Shown: positions 25,554-35,482, counted from the stretch's first letter. The stretch is 64,000 bases of DNA from DATAXP01 sp036272935 (GCA_036272935.1 DATAXP010000008.1:23447-87446), one strand, 5' to 3'. Numbers and translations are program-made. Notes: a model not told the origin generated them from the letters alone.

Positions 25554-27551
25554 AAGCAAGGCGACGGACTCTGCTGCGACCTGTTCCGGCGTCTTGTCGT
25601 CGGTGTCGAGGACCAGTCGCGAGCACTGGCGATACAGGGGTTCGCGGACGGCCAGCAAAGTGCGCACCTCGGCATCGCCACCGGCGACGCTGAGGTTCGG
25701 CCGTCGAGCAGCGGTCGTCGGGTCGGCGGCGACGCGCTGGAGAATCGTTGCCACGCTGGCGCGCAGCCACACGACCCGGCCCGCTCGTGCCAGCGCCCGA
25801 CGATTCTCCTCGCATAGCACGACGCCTCCGCCGGCGGCAATCACCACGCGCTGTCGATCGACCAGTTCGGCGATCACTTCCGATTCCAGATTGCGAAATG
25901 CCTGCTCGCCCGAGGTCGCGAAAATGGCGGCAATCGATTTTCCCGCGCGCCGTTCGACCTCAGCATCGGCATCGATCGCCTGCCAGCCGAGCCGCTCGGC
26001 GAGGTGCTCGGCCACCACACTCTTTCCGGTTCCTCGGTAGCCGATGAGCACGATCGACAAGGGGCTGGGGCCTGCGGGCTGGAGGCTCGTCGAAGCGAGT
26101 GCTGCACGCATCACGTCGAGCGGCGCCGGCTGGCCGGTGAATAGCTCGAATTGTTTTGCGGCCTGACGAATGAACATTTCGACGCCGCTGGTGGTCATGC
26201 AACCGACCGCCGCCGCCTCGCGCAACAGGCGCGTTTGTTCGGGGTTGTAAACCGTGTCGAAAACGACCATCGTCGATCGCAGGTGGTTGGCATCGAAAGG
26301 TGTGTCGTCGATCTTGGGCGACATGCCCAGCGGGGTGCAATTCACAAGCACGTCGGCCGAAACTTTGTGACGCTGGTGCCAGGCGACTGTTTCACACTGC
26401 CAGGGACGAGCGAGTTCCTCGGCCCGTTCGCGCGTGCGGGCCGCGATCACCACACGGGCGCCGCATCGCTTGAGACCGTGAACGATTGCCTTGGCGGCGC
26501 CGCCGGCTCCCAGCACCAGGGCAGTCAGCCCATCGAACTTTGGCGTCGTGGTTGGTTTGTCGAGCGCGACCGCCAGGCTTTCGATCGCTGCCGAACGATC
26601 GGTGTTGTAGCCGTGAACTACGTCGCCACCGAAGACCAGCGTGTTCGCGGCGCCGATTTCGCGCACCGCTTCGTCGGGATGCGTGACCCGTGCGAGAACA
26701 CCTTCTTTATGCGGGATGGTTACACTCAGGCCACGGATGCCCAACGAAATAGCATCATCGACAAACGTCAACAGTTCGCCCGACGGCACGCGGAAGGGCA
26801 AGTAGACGCCATTCATGCTGCAACTTGCCAGCGCGGCATTGTGGATCGCAGGGCTGCGACTGTGGCCGACCGGATCACCGATCACACCGTACATGGCAGT
26901 GTTCGCGTCGATTGACTCCGCGCGGTACAGGTCGCGCATCTCGACAAACCCTAGCTGCCCGGGGGCCGGCGGCTCACTGCCATCGGCGGCGGCATAGGTC
27001 CACGGCGCTCCAAAACGCGCAGCCAGCACGCGCGTCGGCGTTCCCAGTTCGCCCATGCACAAACCGACTGTTGCCACACGGCTATCGCGCAGTAGTTCGA
27101 GCATCCGAAAGGCGTCGTGCGTGCTAGCTGCCAGCGCGGCCAGCTTGACCACGTCGGCATCGTGTCGAGCGAGCCGGGCGTGCATCACAGGCAAATCGTC
27201 AGGTGTGCCGGAAAAATCGTGCAGGCTGACGATGCGCTTCGTTTCGCCGGTTCGAGCGATTCGTGCCGCGGTGCTTTCTTCGAGATCGACGTACTCAACT
27301 CCGGCAGCAATGGAAGCGCGAAGAAGCTGCTCGCGATCGGCTTCGGTCCCTGTCCATCTTCCGCCATCGGCCGGCAAGCGCACGGTGACGATCACCGGTC
27401 CCGGTCGCTGGGAGAGCAGGGCCGCAACATCGAACGGTTGCCGCAGATGATCCAGCCGCCATTCGACCAGCTTGGCGCCTGCGGCGACGAAGCGGTGGTG
27501 CTCCCGCAGCAGTTCCTCGGCGGTGGGACAAGCTAGCACGACGCAGAGCAT
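25533..27551 (-). CDS. Trifunctional shikimate enzyme: AroD (type I) - AroE - AroK fusion
   Basis: 672 residues. Residues 1-215 are type I 3-dehydroquinate dehydratase, with Schiff-base Lys in DVVKLAA and His in VSLHDF. Residues 216-480 are shikimate dehydrogenase, with MYGVIGDPVGHSRSPAIHN, catalytic Lys in SVTIPHKEGV, Asp in GYNTDRSAA, NADP loop GAGGAAKA, and SGVEMFIRQAAKQFELFTG. Residues 497-672 are shikimate kinase, with P-loop GYRGTGKS, DADAEVERRAGKSI and AAGGGVVL. The three reactions turn dehydroquinate into shikimate 3-phosphate. AroD-AroE fusions are known in plants, chlamydiae and planctomycetes; the added AroK is notable. The AroE-AroK linker contains a 7-bp repeat array (26061-26088). 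Confidence 0.95.
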   Translation of the reverse strand: MLCVVLACPTAEELLREHHRFVAAGAKLVEWRLDHLRQPFDVAALLSQRPGPVIVTVRLPADGGRWTGTEADREQLLRASIAAGVEYVDLEESTAARIARTGETKRIVSLHDFSGTPDDLPVMHARLARHDADVVKLAALAASTHDAFRMLELLRDSRVATVGLCMGELGTPTRVLAARFGAPWTYAAADGSEPPAPGQLGFVEMRDLYRAESIDANTAMYGVIGDPVGHSRSPAIHNAALASCSMNGVYLPFRVPSGELLTFVDDAISLGIRGLSVTIPHKEGVLARVTHPDEAVREIGAANTLVFGGDVVHGYNTDRSAAIESLAVALDKPTTTPKFDGLTALVLGAGGAAKAIVHGLKRCGARVVIAARTRERAEELARPWQCETVAWHQRHKVSADVLVNCTPLGMSPKIDDTPFDANHLRSTMVVFDTVYNPEQTRLLREAAAVGCMTTSGVEMFIRQAAKQFELFTGQPAPLDVMRAALASTSLQPAGPSPLSIVLIGYRGTGKSVVAEHLAERLGWQAIDADAEVERRAGKSIAAIFATSGEQAFRNLESEVIAELVDRQRVVIAAGGGVVLCEENRRALARAGRVVWLRASVATILQRVAADPTTAARRPNLSVAGGDAEVRTLLAVREPLYRQCSRLVLDTDDKTPEQVAAESVALLGLAPSP
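26061..26088. repeat. 7-bp repeat array inside the AroE-AroK linker
   Basis: Four consecutive units of the form GGGGCTG, GGGCCTG, CGGGCTG, GAGGCTC. They encode the short linker (SLQPAGPSP) between the AroE and AroK domains, in the place where an intergenic region would be if the genes were separate. Confidence 0.6.
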
Positions 27552-27552
27552 G

Positions 27553-29400
27553 TCATGTCCGTTTGAACTGCTTGTCCAACTCTTCCCGAGTGAAAATCAG
27601 CGCGGTCGGCCGGCCATGTGGGCAATGGTGTTGGTCCTGGGCCAGATGACGCTGGGCGAGCAGGGCGTCGATTTCCTCGGCCGAGAGGGGATCACCCGCT
27701 TTGATGGCCGCCTTGCAGGCGACCATATGCAGCATCTCGTCGAGCAGGTCGCGGCGTTCCGGCGCCCGGCCGCCACGAGTCAGATGATCGGCAAGCGTGC
27801 GGAGCACCTCGGTCGGCCCCATGCGCGCGAGCATCGCAGGGTAGCTCGATACCAGCACCGTCGACCCGCCAAACGGCTCGACTTTCACTCCCAACCGCGC
27901 CAGCAACTCACGCCGCTCAAGCACCGCGGCTGCCTCATCGGCGCCGAGATCGACCGGTTCAGGCACCAGCAACTGCTGCGTTTCGAGCGCCCCGGCAAGG
28001 ACGCTCGTGCGGATCTGCTCGTACAGAATGCGCTCGTGCAGCGCGTGCTGGTCGATGACCACCACCCCTTCGTCGCTCTCGGCAATTAAGTACTTGTTGT
28101 GGATTTGCAATGCCCGTTGCGGCAGCTGGCGCGCGTGGACCGGCGGCGGCGCGGCATGGTGGCGCGGGATATCGCTTCGCTCGTCACGCTCGGCGACGCC
28201 AACCGGAGCATCGAGCCGCACCGTCTCCAATGGCCGCTGCTGGGGCAATGGGAAGGCGTCGTTGATGGCCTGCCGGCTATCGATCTCCCAAGGAGCCTCA
28301 GCCGCCGCGGCGACGGCGGCCGGTGCCTGCCACGCCGACGCTTCGTGCTTCACCCATTCGACCAGATCGCTTTCCTGCCTGACCGCTGGGGCAGGCGCGA
28401 GGCGATGGGTCAGGTCGGTCGTGAGGAACTTCGACCGCAGCGTGCTGAGCAGTTGGCTGTACAGCCGGCCGCCGTCCTGAAATCGCACTTCGAGCTTCGT
28501 GGGATGGACGTTCACGTCGACCAGCTCCGCAGGCATCTCGATCCGCAGGAATGCGATGCCGTACCGCCCGGTGAGCAGCAAGCCGCGATACGCCTCGGCC
28601 AAGGCGTGCCCCAGCGAACGATCGCGAATGTGCCGGCCGTTGAGGAACAGGTACTGCATCCGCGGGTGCGAGCGACTTTGCGACGGGCGCGCGGCGAAGC
28701 CGGACAGCGTCACCTCCGCGTCGCGGCTTTCGACCCAGATCAACTCGTCGGCCAGTTCGCGGCCGAAAAACAGGGCGATGCGCTCGGCCCAGTCGGTGCA
28801 CGGCGGCAAGTCGAAAATGCTGCGGTCGTTGTGCTTGAGCGTGAAGTGGATTTGCGGATGCGCTAGCGCCAGCCGGGTGAACGCTTCGCTGATATGCCCC
28901 ATCTCGGTCTGCGTCGCACGCAGGAACTTGCGACGTACTGGGGTGTTGTGAAATAGATCGCGCACCTCGACGGTCGTTCCAGGGGCGCCCGCCGCTGGCG
29001 ACACCGCGCCGGCCGCACCTCCGTTGATTTCAAGCTGCGCGGCGGCGTCGGCGTCGCGAGGACGGCTGCGGAGCACCACGCGGCTGATCTCGGCGATCGA
29101 CGCTAACGCCTCGCCGCGAAAGCCAAGCGTGCGCACGCGGAACAGGTCATCGGCGGTTTCGAGCTTGCTGGTGGCATGGCTTGCCACAGCCAGCGACAAC
29201 TCGTCGGCAGCGATGCCGCATCCGTCGTCGACCACTCGGATCAACTCGACCCCGCCCGCTTCGACCGAAACATCGATCCGCGCCGCGCCGGAGTCGAGTG
29301 CATTCTCGACCAGCTCCTTGACGACGCTCGCCGGCCGCTCGATCACCTCACCCGCGGCGATCTTGTTGATGACCGATTGTGGCAGCGGGCGAATGGGCAT
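27553..29400 (-). CDS. mutL: DNA mismatch repair protein MutL with endonuclease motif
   Basis: 615 residues from MPIRPLPQSVINKIAAGEVI. GHKL ATPase motifs are ENALDSGA, VDDGCGIA and TLGFRGEALASI. A proline-rich linker follows. The C-terminal dimerisation domain carries IDQHALHERILYE, which fits the DQHA(X)2E(X)4E endonuclease site, plus ACKAAIK and HHCPHGRPTALIF, the zinc-binding motifs. So this MutL should nick DNA itself, as in bacteria without MutH. The stop is one base before the AroDEK start. MutS is not in the window. Confidence 0.96.
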   Translation of the reverse strand: MPIRPLPQSVINKIAAGEVIERPASVVKELVENALDSGAARIDVSVEAGGVELIRVVDDGCGIAADELSLAVASHATSKLETADDLFRVRTLGFRGEALASIAEISRVVLRSRPRDADAAAQLEINGGAAGAVSPAAGAPGTTVEVRDLFHNTPVRRKFLRATQTEMGHISEAFTRLALAHPQIHFTLKHNDRSIFDLPPCTDWAERIALFFGRELADELIWVESRDAEVTLSGFAARPSQSRSHPRMQYLFLNGRHIRDRSLGHALAEAYRGLLLTGRYGIAFLRIEMPAELVDVNVHPTKLEVRFQDGGRLYSQLLSTLRSKFLTTDLTHRLAPAPAVRQESDLVEWVKHEASAWQAPAAVAAAAEAPWEIDSRQAINDAFPLPQQRPLETVRLDAPVGVAERDERSDIPRHHAAPPPVHARQLPQRALQIHNKYLIAESDEGVVVIDQHALHERILYEQIRTSVLAGALETQQLLVPEPVDLGADEAAAVLERRELLARLGVKVEPFGGSTVLVSSYPAMLARMGPTEVLRTLADHLTRGGRAPERRDLLDEMLHMVACKAAIKAGDPLSAEEIDALLAQRHLAQDQHHCPHGRPTALIFTREELDKQFKRT

Positions 29401-29413
29401 AGGGCAGGAGCGG

Positions 29414-29444
29414 TTAGCAATTAGCAATTAGTGGTTAGCCGGAG
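29414..29444. repeat. Inverted 7-bp array, left side of the four-helix-bundle cassette
   Basis: Units TTAGCAA, TTAGCAA, TTAGTGG, TTAGCCG at 29414-29441. The last 11 bases, GTTAGCCGGAG (29434-29444), occur as the perfect reverse complement at 29829-29839 on the other side of the pseudogene. Confidence 0.7.
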
Positions 29445-29451
29445 GGGACTG

Positions 29452-29822
29452 TTAGTGGTTCGGATGTGTCGCATCGGCTTTGACTTGGCGAATCAGCGAC
29501 GCAAGCACTCGTTCAATCTCTTGAATCTTTCAAGCTTCGCATGTTGATCCGCACCGAGATAGCCAAGATCCTTCGCCAACAAGATGTGATTTTCGGCTTC
29601 ATATGCCGATCCGATTGCAATCTACAAGAATCGGCACAATTCTGTGTCGTCGCCACGGCCAAAGCCTTCTGCGATGTTTGAACCGATGGAACTCGCTGTT
29701 CGCGTGAGCTGGCGAGTCAGCCCGAATTGTTCCCGTCCTGGAAATGACTCACATACACGATAAACCTCCAACGTGAATTGATGTGCCTTCTGCCAAGCAA
29801 CAATATCGCGAAAGCCCTGCAT
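29452..29822 (-). pseudogene. Four-helix-bundle protein (23S rRNA IVP / S23 type), broken
   Basis: The intact part (66 codons from 29822) reads MQGFRDIVAWQKAHQFTLEV and ends SNIAEGFGRGDDTELCRFL, the N-terminal two thirds of the S23/TIGR02436 four-helix-bundle family. An in-frame TAG follows at 29622-29624, and the same frame then resumes with IAIGSAYEAENHILLAKDLG. Near KLERF the frame shifts and a second frame gives IERVLASLIRQVKADAT, the usual C-terminus, before a TAA at 29452. So one nonsense mutation and one frameshift separate it from a normal protein of about 120 residues. It lies tightly between inverted 7-bp repeat arrays. Confidence 0.8.
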
Positions 29823-29828
29823 AAATCG

Positions 29829-29869
29829 CTCCGGCTAACGGCTTACTGCTCATCGCTCGTTGCTTGCTA
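29829..29869. repeat. Inverted 7-bp array, right side of the four-helix-bundle cassette
   Basis: It starts with CTCCGGCTAAC, the inverted copy of the left core, and continues as five 7-base units of the form CTNNNNG/A (CTAACGG, CTTACTG ... CTTGCTA, 29835-29869). The final CTA is the TAG stop of the NtrC-like regulator gene. Confidence 0.7.
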
Positions 29870-31297
29870 CAGCCCGAACTCTTTGATCTTGCGATACAAC
29901 GTTCTCTCGCCGATGCCGAGGATCGTGGCGGCTTCTTCGCGGTTGCCGCCGGTGGCTTTCAAGGTTTCACCGATGAATAGGTGCTCAATCTCCGACAGCG
30001 GTTTGCCCACCAGGCTGCCGAGGCTTGTCTCGCCGCCGCCATCAACCGATGGGGCAGCGGCGGTGGCCGAAGGTTCGACCAGCTCGATCGGCAGATCGTC
30101 GACGTCGAGGATGCCGTTGTCGTCGACGACTACCATGCTCTCGATCACGTTGCGCAATTGGCGGACGTTGCCGGGCCAGTCGTACGACATCAGCCGGCGG
30201 CGGGCAGCGGTCGACATGCTCTTGATCGTCTTGTCGTGCCGCTTGGCGAATTGCCGGATGAAATGCTCGATCAGCAGCGGGATGTCTTCGGTGCGCTCGA
30301 CGAGCCGCGGCAGCGTGACCGTTACAACCTTGAGCCGGTGATACAGGTCGCTACGGAACGTGCCATCGGCAATCTGGCGGTCGAGATTGCGATTGGTGGC
30401 CGAGAGGATGCGAACGTTCACTTTAATCGGTTCATTCGACCCGACACGGGTGATCTCGCCACTTTCGAGCACGCGCAGCAGCTTGATCTGGGTGGGCATC
30501 GGCATATCGCCGACTTCGTCGAGGAACAGCGTGCCGCCGTGCGCGTACTCGAACTTACCCACGCGATCGGTCGAGGCATCGGTGAACGCTCCGCGCACGT
30601 GGCCGAACAACTCACTTTCCAGGATGTTCTCGCTGAGGGCTGCGCAGTTCAAGGCCACGAACGGCTTGGCTTTCCGTGGACTGTTCTGATGGATCGCCTG
30701 GGCGACCAGTTCCTTGCCGGTGCCGGTTTCGCCTTGGATGAGCACCGTGGCATTGGTCGGGGCGATCCGCTTCAAGAGCGAAATCACCTCGTTCATCTTG
30801 CCGCTGGAGCCGATCACCCCTTCAAAGCCGAACCGTTCGTCGAGCCTGCGGTGCAGCTCGACGTTGGTGCGTTTGAGCCGGGTGCTCTCGGCCGCCCGGA
30901 CGACGACCGCACGCAGTTGCTTCAGGTCGAGCGGCTTGAGCAGGTAGTTGAACGCCCCCTGCTGCATGGCGGTGACGGCCGAAGGGACCGTGCCGTGCCC
31001 GGTGACCAGGATCACTTCGGCATCGGGCAGGTCGTTCTTGGCCCGGGCCAGCAGGGCCAGGCCGTCGAGATCGTTCATCACCAGGTCGCTGATGATGATG
31101 TCGAACGTGTCCTGCTCGACCCGCTGAGCGCCTTCCGTGCCGCTGGTGGCCACCGTGCAGTCGTAGCCGATGGCGGCGAGGCTGTCGGCTACCGTCTGGG
31201 CGTGCGCGGCGTCGTTGTCGACCACCAGCACGCGGATCGGCTCGGCGGCCGGCTCGGCAGGAGGTTTGGCAGTCGCTCTGTCGGTTCCAGACTTCAT
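29867..31297 (-). CDS. Sigma-54-dependent response regulator, NtrC family
   Basis: 476 residues from MKSGTDRATA. The receiver domain (about 22-135) has phospho-Asp in IIISDLVMND. The AAA+ domain has GETGTGKELVAQAIH and LFLDEVGDMP, and its sigma-54 contact loop reads GAFTDA where the consensus is GAFTGA. A Fis-type helix-turn-helix closes the protein (GNREEAATILGIGERTLYRK). It should activate RpoN promoters when phosphorylated. The likely kinase is at 32573, separated by decayed genes. The stop codon lies in a 7-bp repeat array. A start 17 codons earlier is possible. Confidence 0.93.
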   Translation of the reverse strand: MKSGTDRATAKPPAEPAAEPIRVLVVDNDAAHAQTVADSLAAIGYDCTVATSGTEGAQRVEQDTFDIIISDLVMNDLDGLALLARAKNDLPDAEVILVTGHGTVPSAVTAMQQGAFNYLLKPLDLKQLRAVVVRAAESTRLKRTNVELHRRLDERFGFEGVIGSSGKMNEVISLLKRIAPTNATVLIQGETGTGKELVAQAIHQNSPRKAKPFVALNCAALSENILESELFGHVRGAFTDASTDRVGKFEYAHGGTLFLDEVGDMPMPTQIKLLRVLESGEITRVGSNEPIKVNVRILSATNRNLDRQIADGTFRSDLYHRLKVVTVTLPRLVERTEDIPLLIEHFIRQFAKRHDKTIKSMSTAARRRLMSYDWPGNVRQLRNVIESMVVVDDNGILDVDDLPIELVEPSATAAAPSVDGGGETSLGSLVGKPLSEIEHLFIGETLKATGGNREEAATILGIGERTLYRKIKEFGL

Positions 31298-31387
31298 CTC
31301 CGGATGATACCCGCGCCGGCGGCCAAGCGCACAGGGGCGCAGCGACACAGTCCCGACAATCGTCGTGGCAGCGCAGCCGCGTCGCGA

Positions 31388-31761
31388 TCACAGCAACTCG
31401 GCGATCGGGCGGCGCTCGTCGAGAATATGGCGCGGCCGACCGGAAAAGTCATCGAACGTGGCGGCTTGGTCGATGCCCAGGTGGCGGTACACCATCGCCA
31501 ACACGCTCTGCGGCGGATACGGCGATTCGGCAACCGCCGCGCCTTTGGCGTCCGAGGCGCCGATGGCCTGGCCCATGCGGTACCAACCGCCGGCAATCAG
31601 TGCGCTGGCCACTCCAGGCCAATGGTCACGTCCTCCACGGGCATTGACGCGTGGCGTGCGGCCAAACTCCCCCATCGCCACCACGAGCACGCGGCGGTTG
31701 AGGCCGCGCTGATGCAAGTCCTCGACAAGCGCCGCCAGTCCCTGGTCGAACGCCGGCGTGC
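31388..31761 (-). pseudogene. 3' fragment of a DUF1501 (sulfatase-like) gene
   Basis: About the last 120 residues of a DUF1501 protein, usually 400-500 long: FDQGLAALVEDLHQRGL, then VVAMGEFGRTPRVNARGGRD and HWPGVASALIAGG. The Tat signal and the N-terminal two thirds are missing. Upstream it runs in frame into the HNH nuclease remnant through a stretch without similarity to either family, so the joined frame (to 32200) is a junction of two broken genes rather than a fusion protein. Confidence 0.8.
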
Positions 31762-31859
31762 AGAATCTCACGCTCAATGACCGCCTCACTCCAGAGCGGG
31801 TCGAACGACGAATGGCACTTTGGGAAGGGCTGGGCAGCAAGTCGCAGTTGCTCGATTTG

Positions 31860-32256
31860 GACGGCGGCGCCTCGCCGCGCGTGCGCCGCCGCAGTTCGAT
31901 CCTGCCGGCGTCGTTGAATTGAAGCAACTGGACGGTTGCCCGACCGATCGGAGTGAGCCCTCGAATCTGGCCATCGTCGACTGCGAAGTGTTCTTCCCAA
32001 ACATCGCGACGAGGATGAAAGAGGCGACTGAGCGTCCCAGTTTCAGGATCGAAGCCTGCGACGTTCGGCCCCTTGTGTAGGTTGCAGTAATGGCACGCGA
32101 GCGCCACGTTGTCCGGCGAGTCGGAACCTTGATGCTGCCTCGCAACGATGTGCTCGAGGTGAAATCTGAAAGCGGTTCCGCAGCTTGCGGGAGCCGGCAA
32201 TACTCGCAGCAGCCCGCGGCTCGCTGACAGACGAGATCGCGAACCGCTCGATCCAT
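31860..32256 (-). pseudogene. HNH endonuclease, frameshifted
   Basis: It starts MDRAVRDLVCQRAAGCCEYC in one frame, then continues in another as HLEHIVARQHQGSDSPDN and LACHYCNLHKGPNVAGFD, the His-Asn-His core with its CxxC pairs. Restoring one T in the T-run at 32162-32164 would join PLSDF to FHLEHI perfectly, so a single-base deletion (or sequence error) is the break. The 3' end (after about LQFNDAGRIELRR) runs into the DUF1501 fragment. It follows the 85-residue gene by 15 bp. Confidence 0.8.
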
Positions 32257-32271
32257 GGCAGGCGATCCCTG

Positions 32272-32529
32272 TCAGGCCGCATGCTCTGCCAGGTAGCGTC
32301 GGGCACTGGCTTGCATGATCGCCACGATGGTTGAGGCGTCTACGAGCGATCGGTATTCCGCTTGTTCCTCGAGCGAAAGCGCACCTTCGTTCGCTTTCTG
32401 GGCCAACTCGTCCAGGCGTTGCTGCAAGGCCGGCGTCGTCCGTAGGTCGACCAGTTTTCGAGCAAATTCAGCCGAAAACGAGCTGGCCATCGGTTCGAGA
32501 ATCAATTCCAGGCAGTCGTTGGTGCTCAT
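32272..32529 (-). CDS. Small protein paired with the HNH nuclease
   Basis: 85 residues, all helical by composition: FSAEFARKLVDLRTTPALQ, then RLDELAQKANEGALSLEEQ and AEYRSLVDASTIVAIMQASA. From memory, small proteins with this pattern often sit directly before HNH nuclease genes, which suggests a cognate pair (perhaps antitoxin-like or accessory); this is inference. Here the partner is frameshifted while this gene is intact. Weak ribosome binding site. Confidence 0.75.
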   Translation of the reverse strand: MSTNDCLELILEPMASSFSAEFARKLVDLRTTPALQQRLDELAQKANEGALSLEEQAEYRSLVDASTIVAIMQASARRYLAEHAA

Positions 32530-32572
32530 CCTTTAACTATACCGCGCGCGGATGGAGAAAATAATATTGGAT

Positions 32573-33307
32573 TCAGGGCAGTTCAGGCTGTCCCGCAAGC
32601 CGCGCCGGTGTGGGTAGCTCGATGGTGAAGCGCGTGCCGCGGCCGGGTTCGCTTTGCACGAAGATCGTGCCGCCGTGGGCCTCGATGATGCGGCGCGTGG
32701 TGGGTAGCCCCAGTCCCGAACCTCCCGGCTTGGTCGAGTAGAAGGCGTCGAAGATTTTGCCCATGCTCTTGGTGTCCATGCCGACGCCAGTATCGATCAG
32801 GTGCAGAGCCACGCCGCGCGGCGTGGCTTCGGTGCCAACGACAAGCTGTCCGCCATCGGGCATCGCCTGCTGGGCGTTGAGGATCAGGTTCAATAGCGCA
32901 CCCTGAAACGACTCGCGATCCAAAAGCACGCTTGGCAGGCCGTCTTGGAGGTACGGGAAGATTTCGATGTTCGACACCGCCGCCTTGGGGCGGAAGAAGT
33001 CGATGGCGCGCATCACCTCTTCGTTCAAGTCCGAAGGTTCGAGCGCGGTTTGCCGCACCCGGGTGTAGCGCAGGTAGTCGTCGAGCAGGCCTTGCAGCCG
33101 TTCGCACTCGCGCTGCACCATGGCAATGCGCGCCTGGGCGCGGCGATCGCGTGGCGATTCGGGATCGTTAAATTCCTCGGCCAACAGCTCCATGTTGAGC
33201 CGGATGGTCGAGAGCGGGTTCTTGATCTCGTGGGCCAGCCCGCCCGCCAGGCGCGCGATCTCGGTGTACTGCTCGCGGAGCTGTTGCGTCTCATCGGACG
33301 GGATCAT
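32573..33307 (-). CDS. Cytosolic histidine kinase, NtrB-like, without sensor domain
   Basis: 244 residues. The H-box ARLAGGLAHEIKNPLSTIRLN is at residues 18-38, so nearly nothing precedes the dimerisation domain. ATPase boxes are LNLILNAQQAM (N), DTGVGMD (G1), FDAFYSTKPGG (F) and SGLGLPTTRRI (G2). No PAS, GAF or membrane part is present, so the signal must come through a partner. It probably phosphorylates the NtrC-like regulator at 29867, but 1.3 kb of small and broken genes now lie between them. Upstream of the start is a mirrored repeat array instead of a ribosome binding site. Confidence 0.9.
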   Translation of the reverse strand: MIPSDETQQLREQYTEIARLAGGLAHEIKNPLSTIRLNMELLAEEFNDPESPRDRRAQARIAMVQRECERLQGLLDDYLRYTRVRQTALEPSDLNEEVMRAIDFFRPKAAVSNIEIFPYLQDGLPSVLLDRESFQGALLNLILNAQQAMPDGGQLVVGTEATPRGVALHLIDTGVGMDTKSMGKIFDAFYSTKPGGSGLGLPTTRRIIEAHGGTIFVQSEPGRGTRFTIELPTPARLAGQPELP

Positions 33308-33312
33308 GGAGG

Positions 33313-33375
33313 GGATTCGGAATTCAGGATTCGGGATTCGGGGCAGTTGAATCCTGAATCCCGACCCCTGAATCC
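33313..33375. repeat. Mirrored 7-bp repeat array, unit GGATTCG / TGAATCC (63 bp)
   Basis: Exactly nine 7-base units: four forward (GGATTCG three times, GAATTCA once), a spacer GGGCAGT, and four inverted (TGAATCC three times, CGACCCC once). The arms pair around 33344 to form a long hairpin. It fills the 72-bp gap between pnp and the histidine kinase gene. Confidence 0.8.
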
Positions 33376-33379
33376 TCGC

Positions 33380-35482
<2,103 letters not shown>

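Noticed and set aside
24215..25840. Prepilin peptidase extended by 106 residues
   Set aside because: The extension is antisense to the AroK domain; the first hydrophobic helix begins right after the ATG at 25522.
29981..31780. 599-codon open frame on the plus strand
   Set aside because: Antisense to the NtrC-like regulator and running into the pseudogene region; composition and lack of motifs mark it as a shadow.
31388..32200. Continuous frame joining an HNH domain to a DUF1501 domain
   Set aside because: The HNH start lies in another frame, the DUF1501 part lacks its first two thirds, and the joining segment resembles neither family. Two broken genes explain it better than a fusion enzyme.
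33313..33375. Heptamer arrays as CRISPR
   Set aside because: Units are 7 bp and contiguous without unique spacers, and no cas genes are present.
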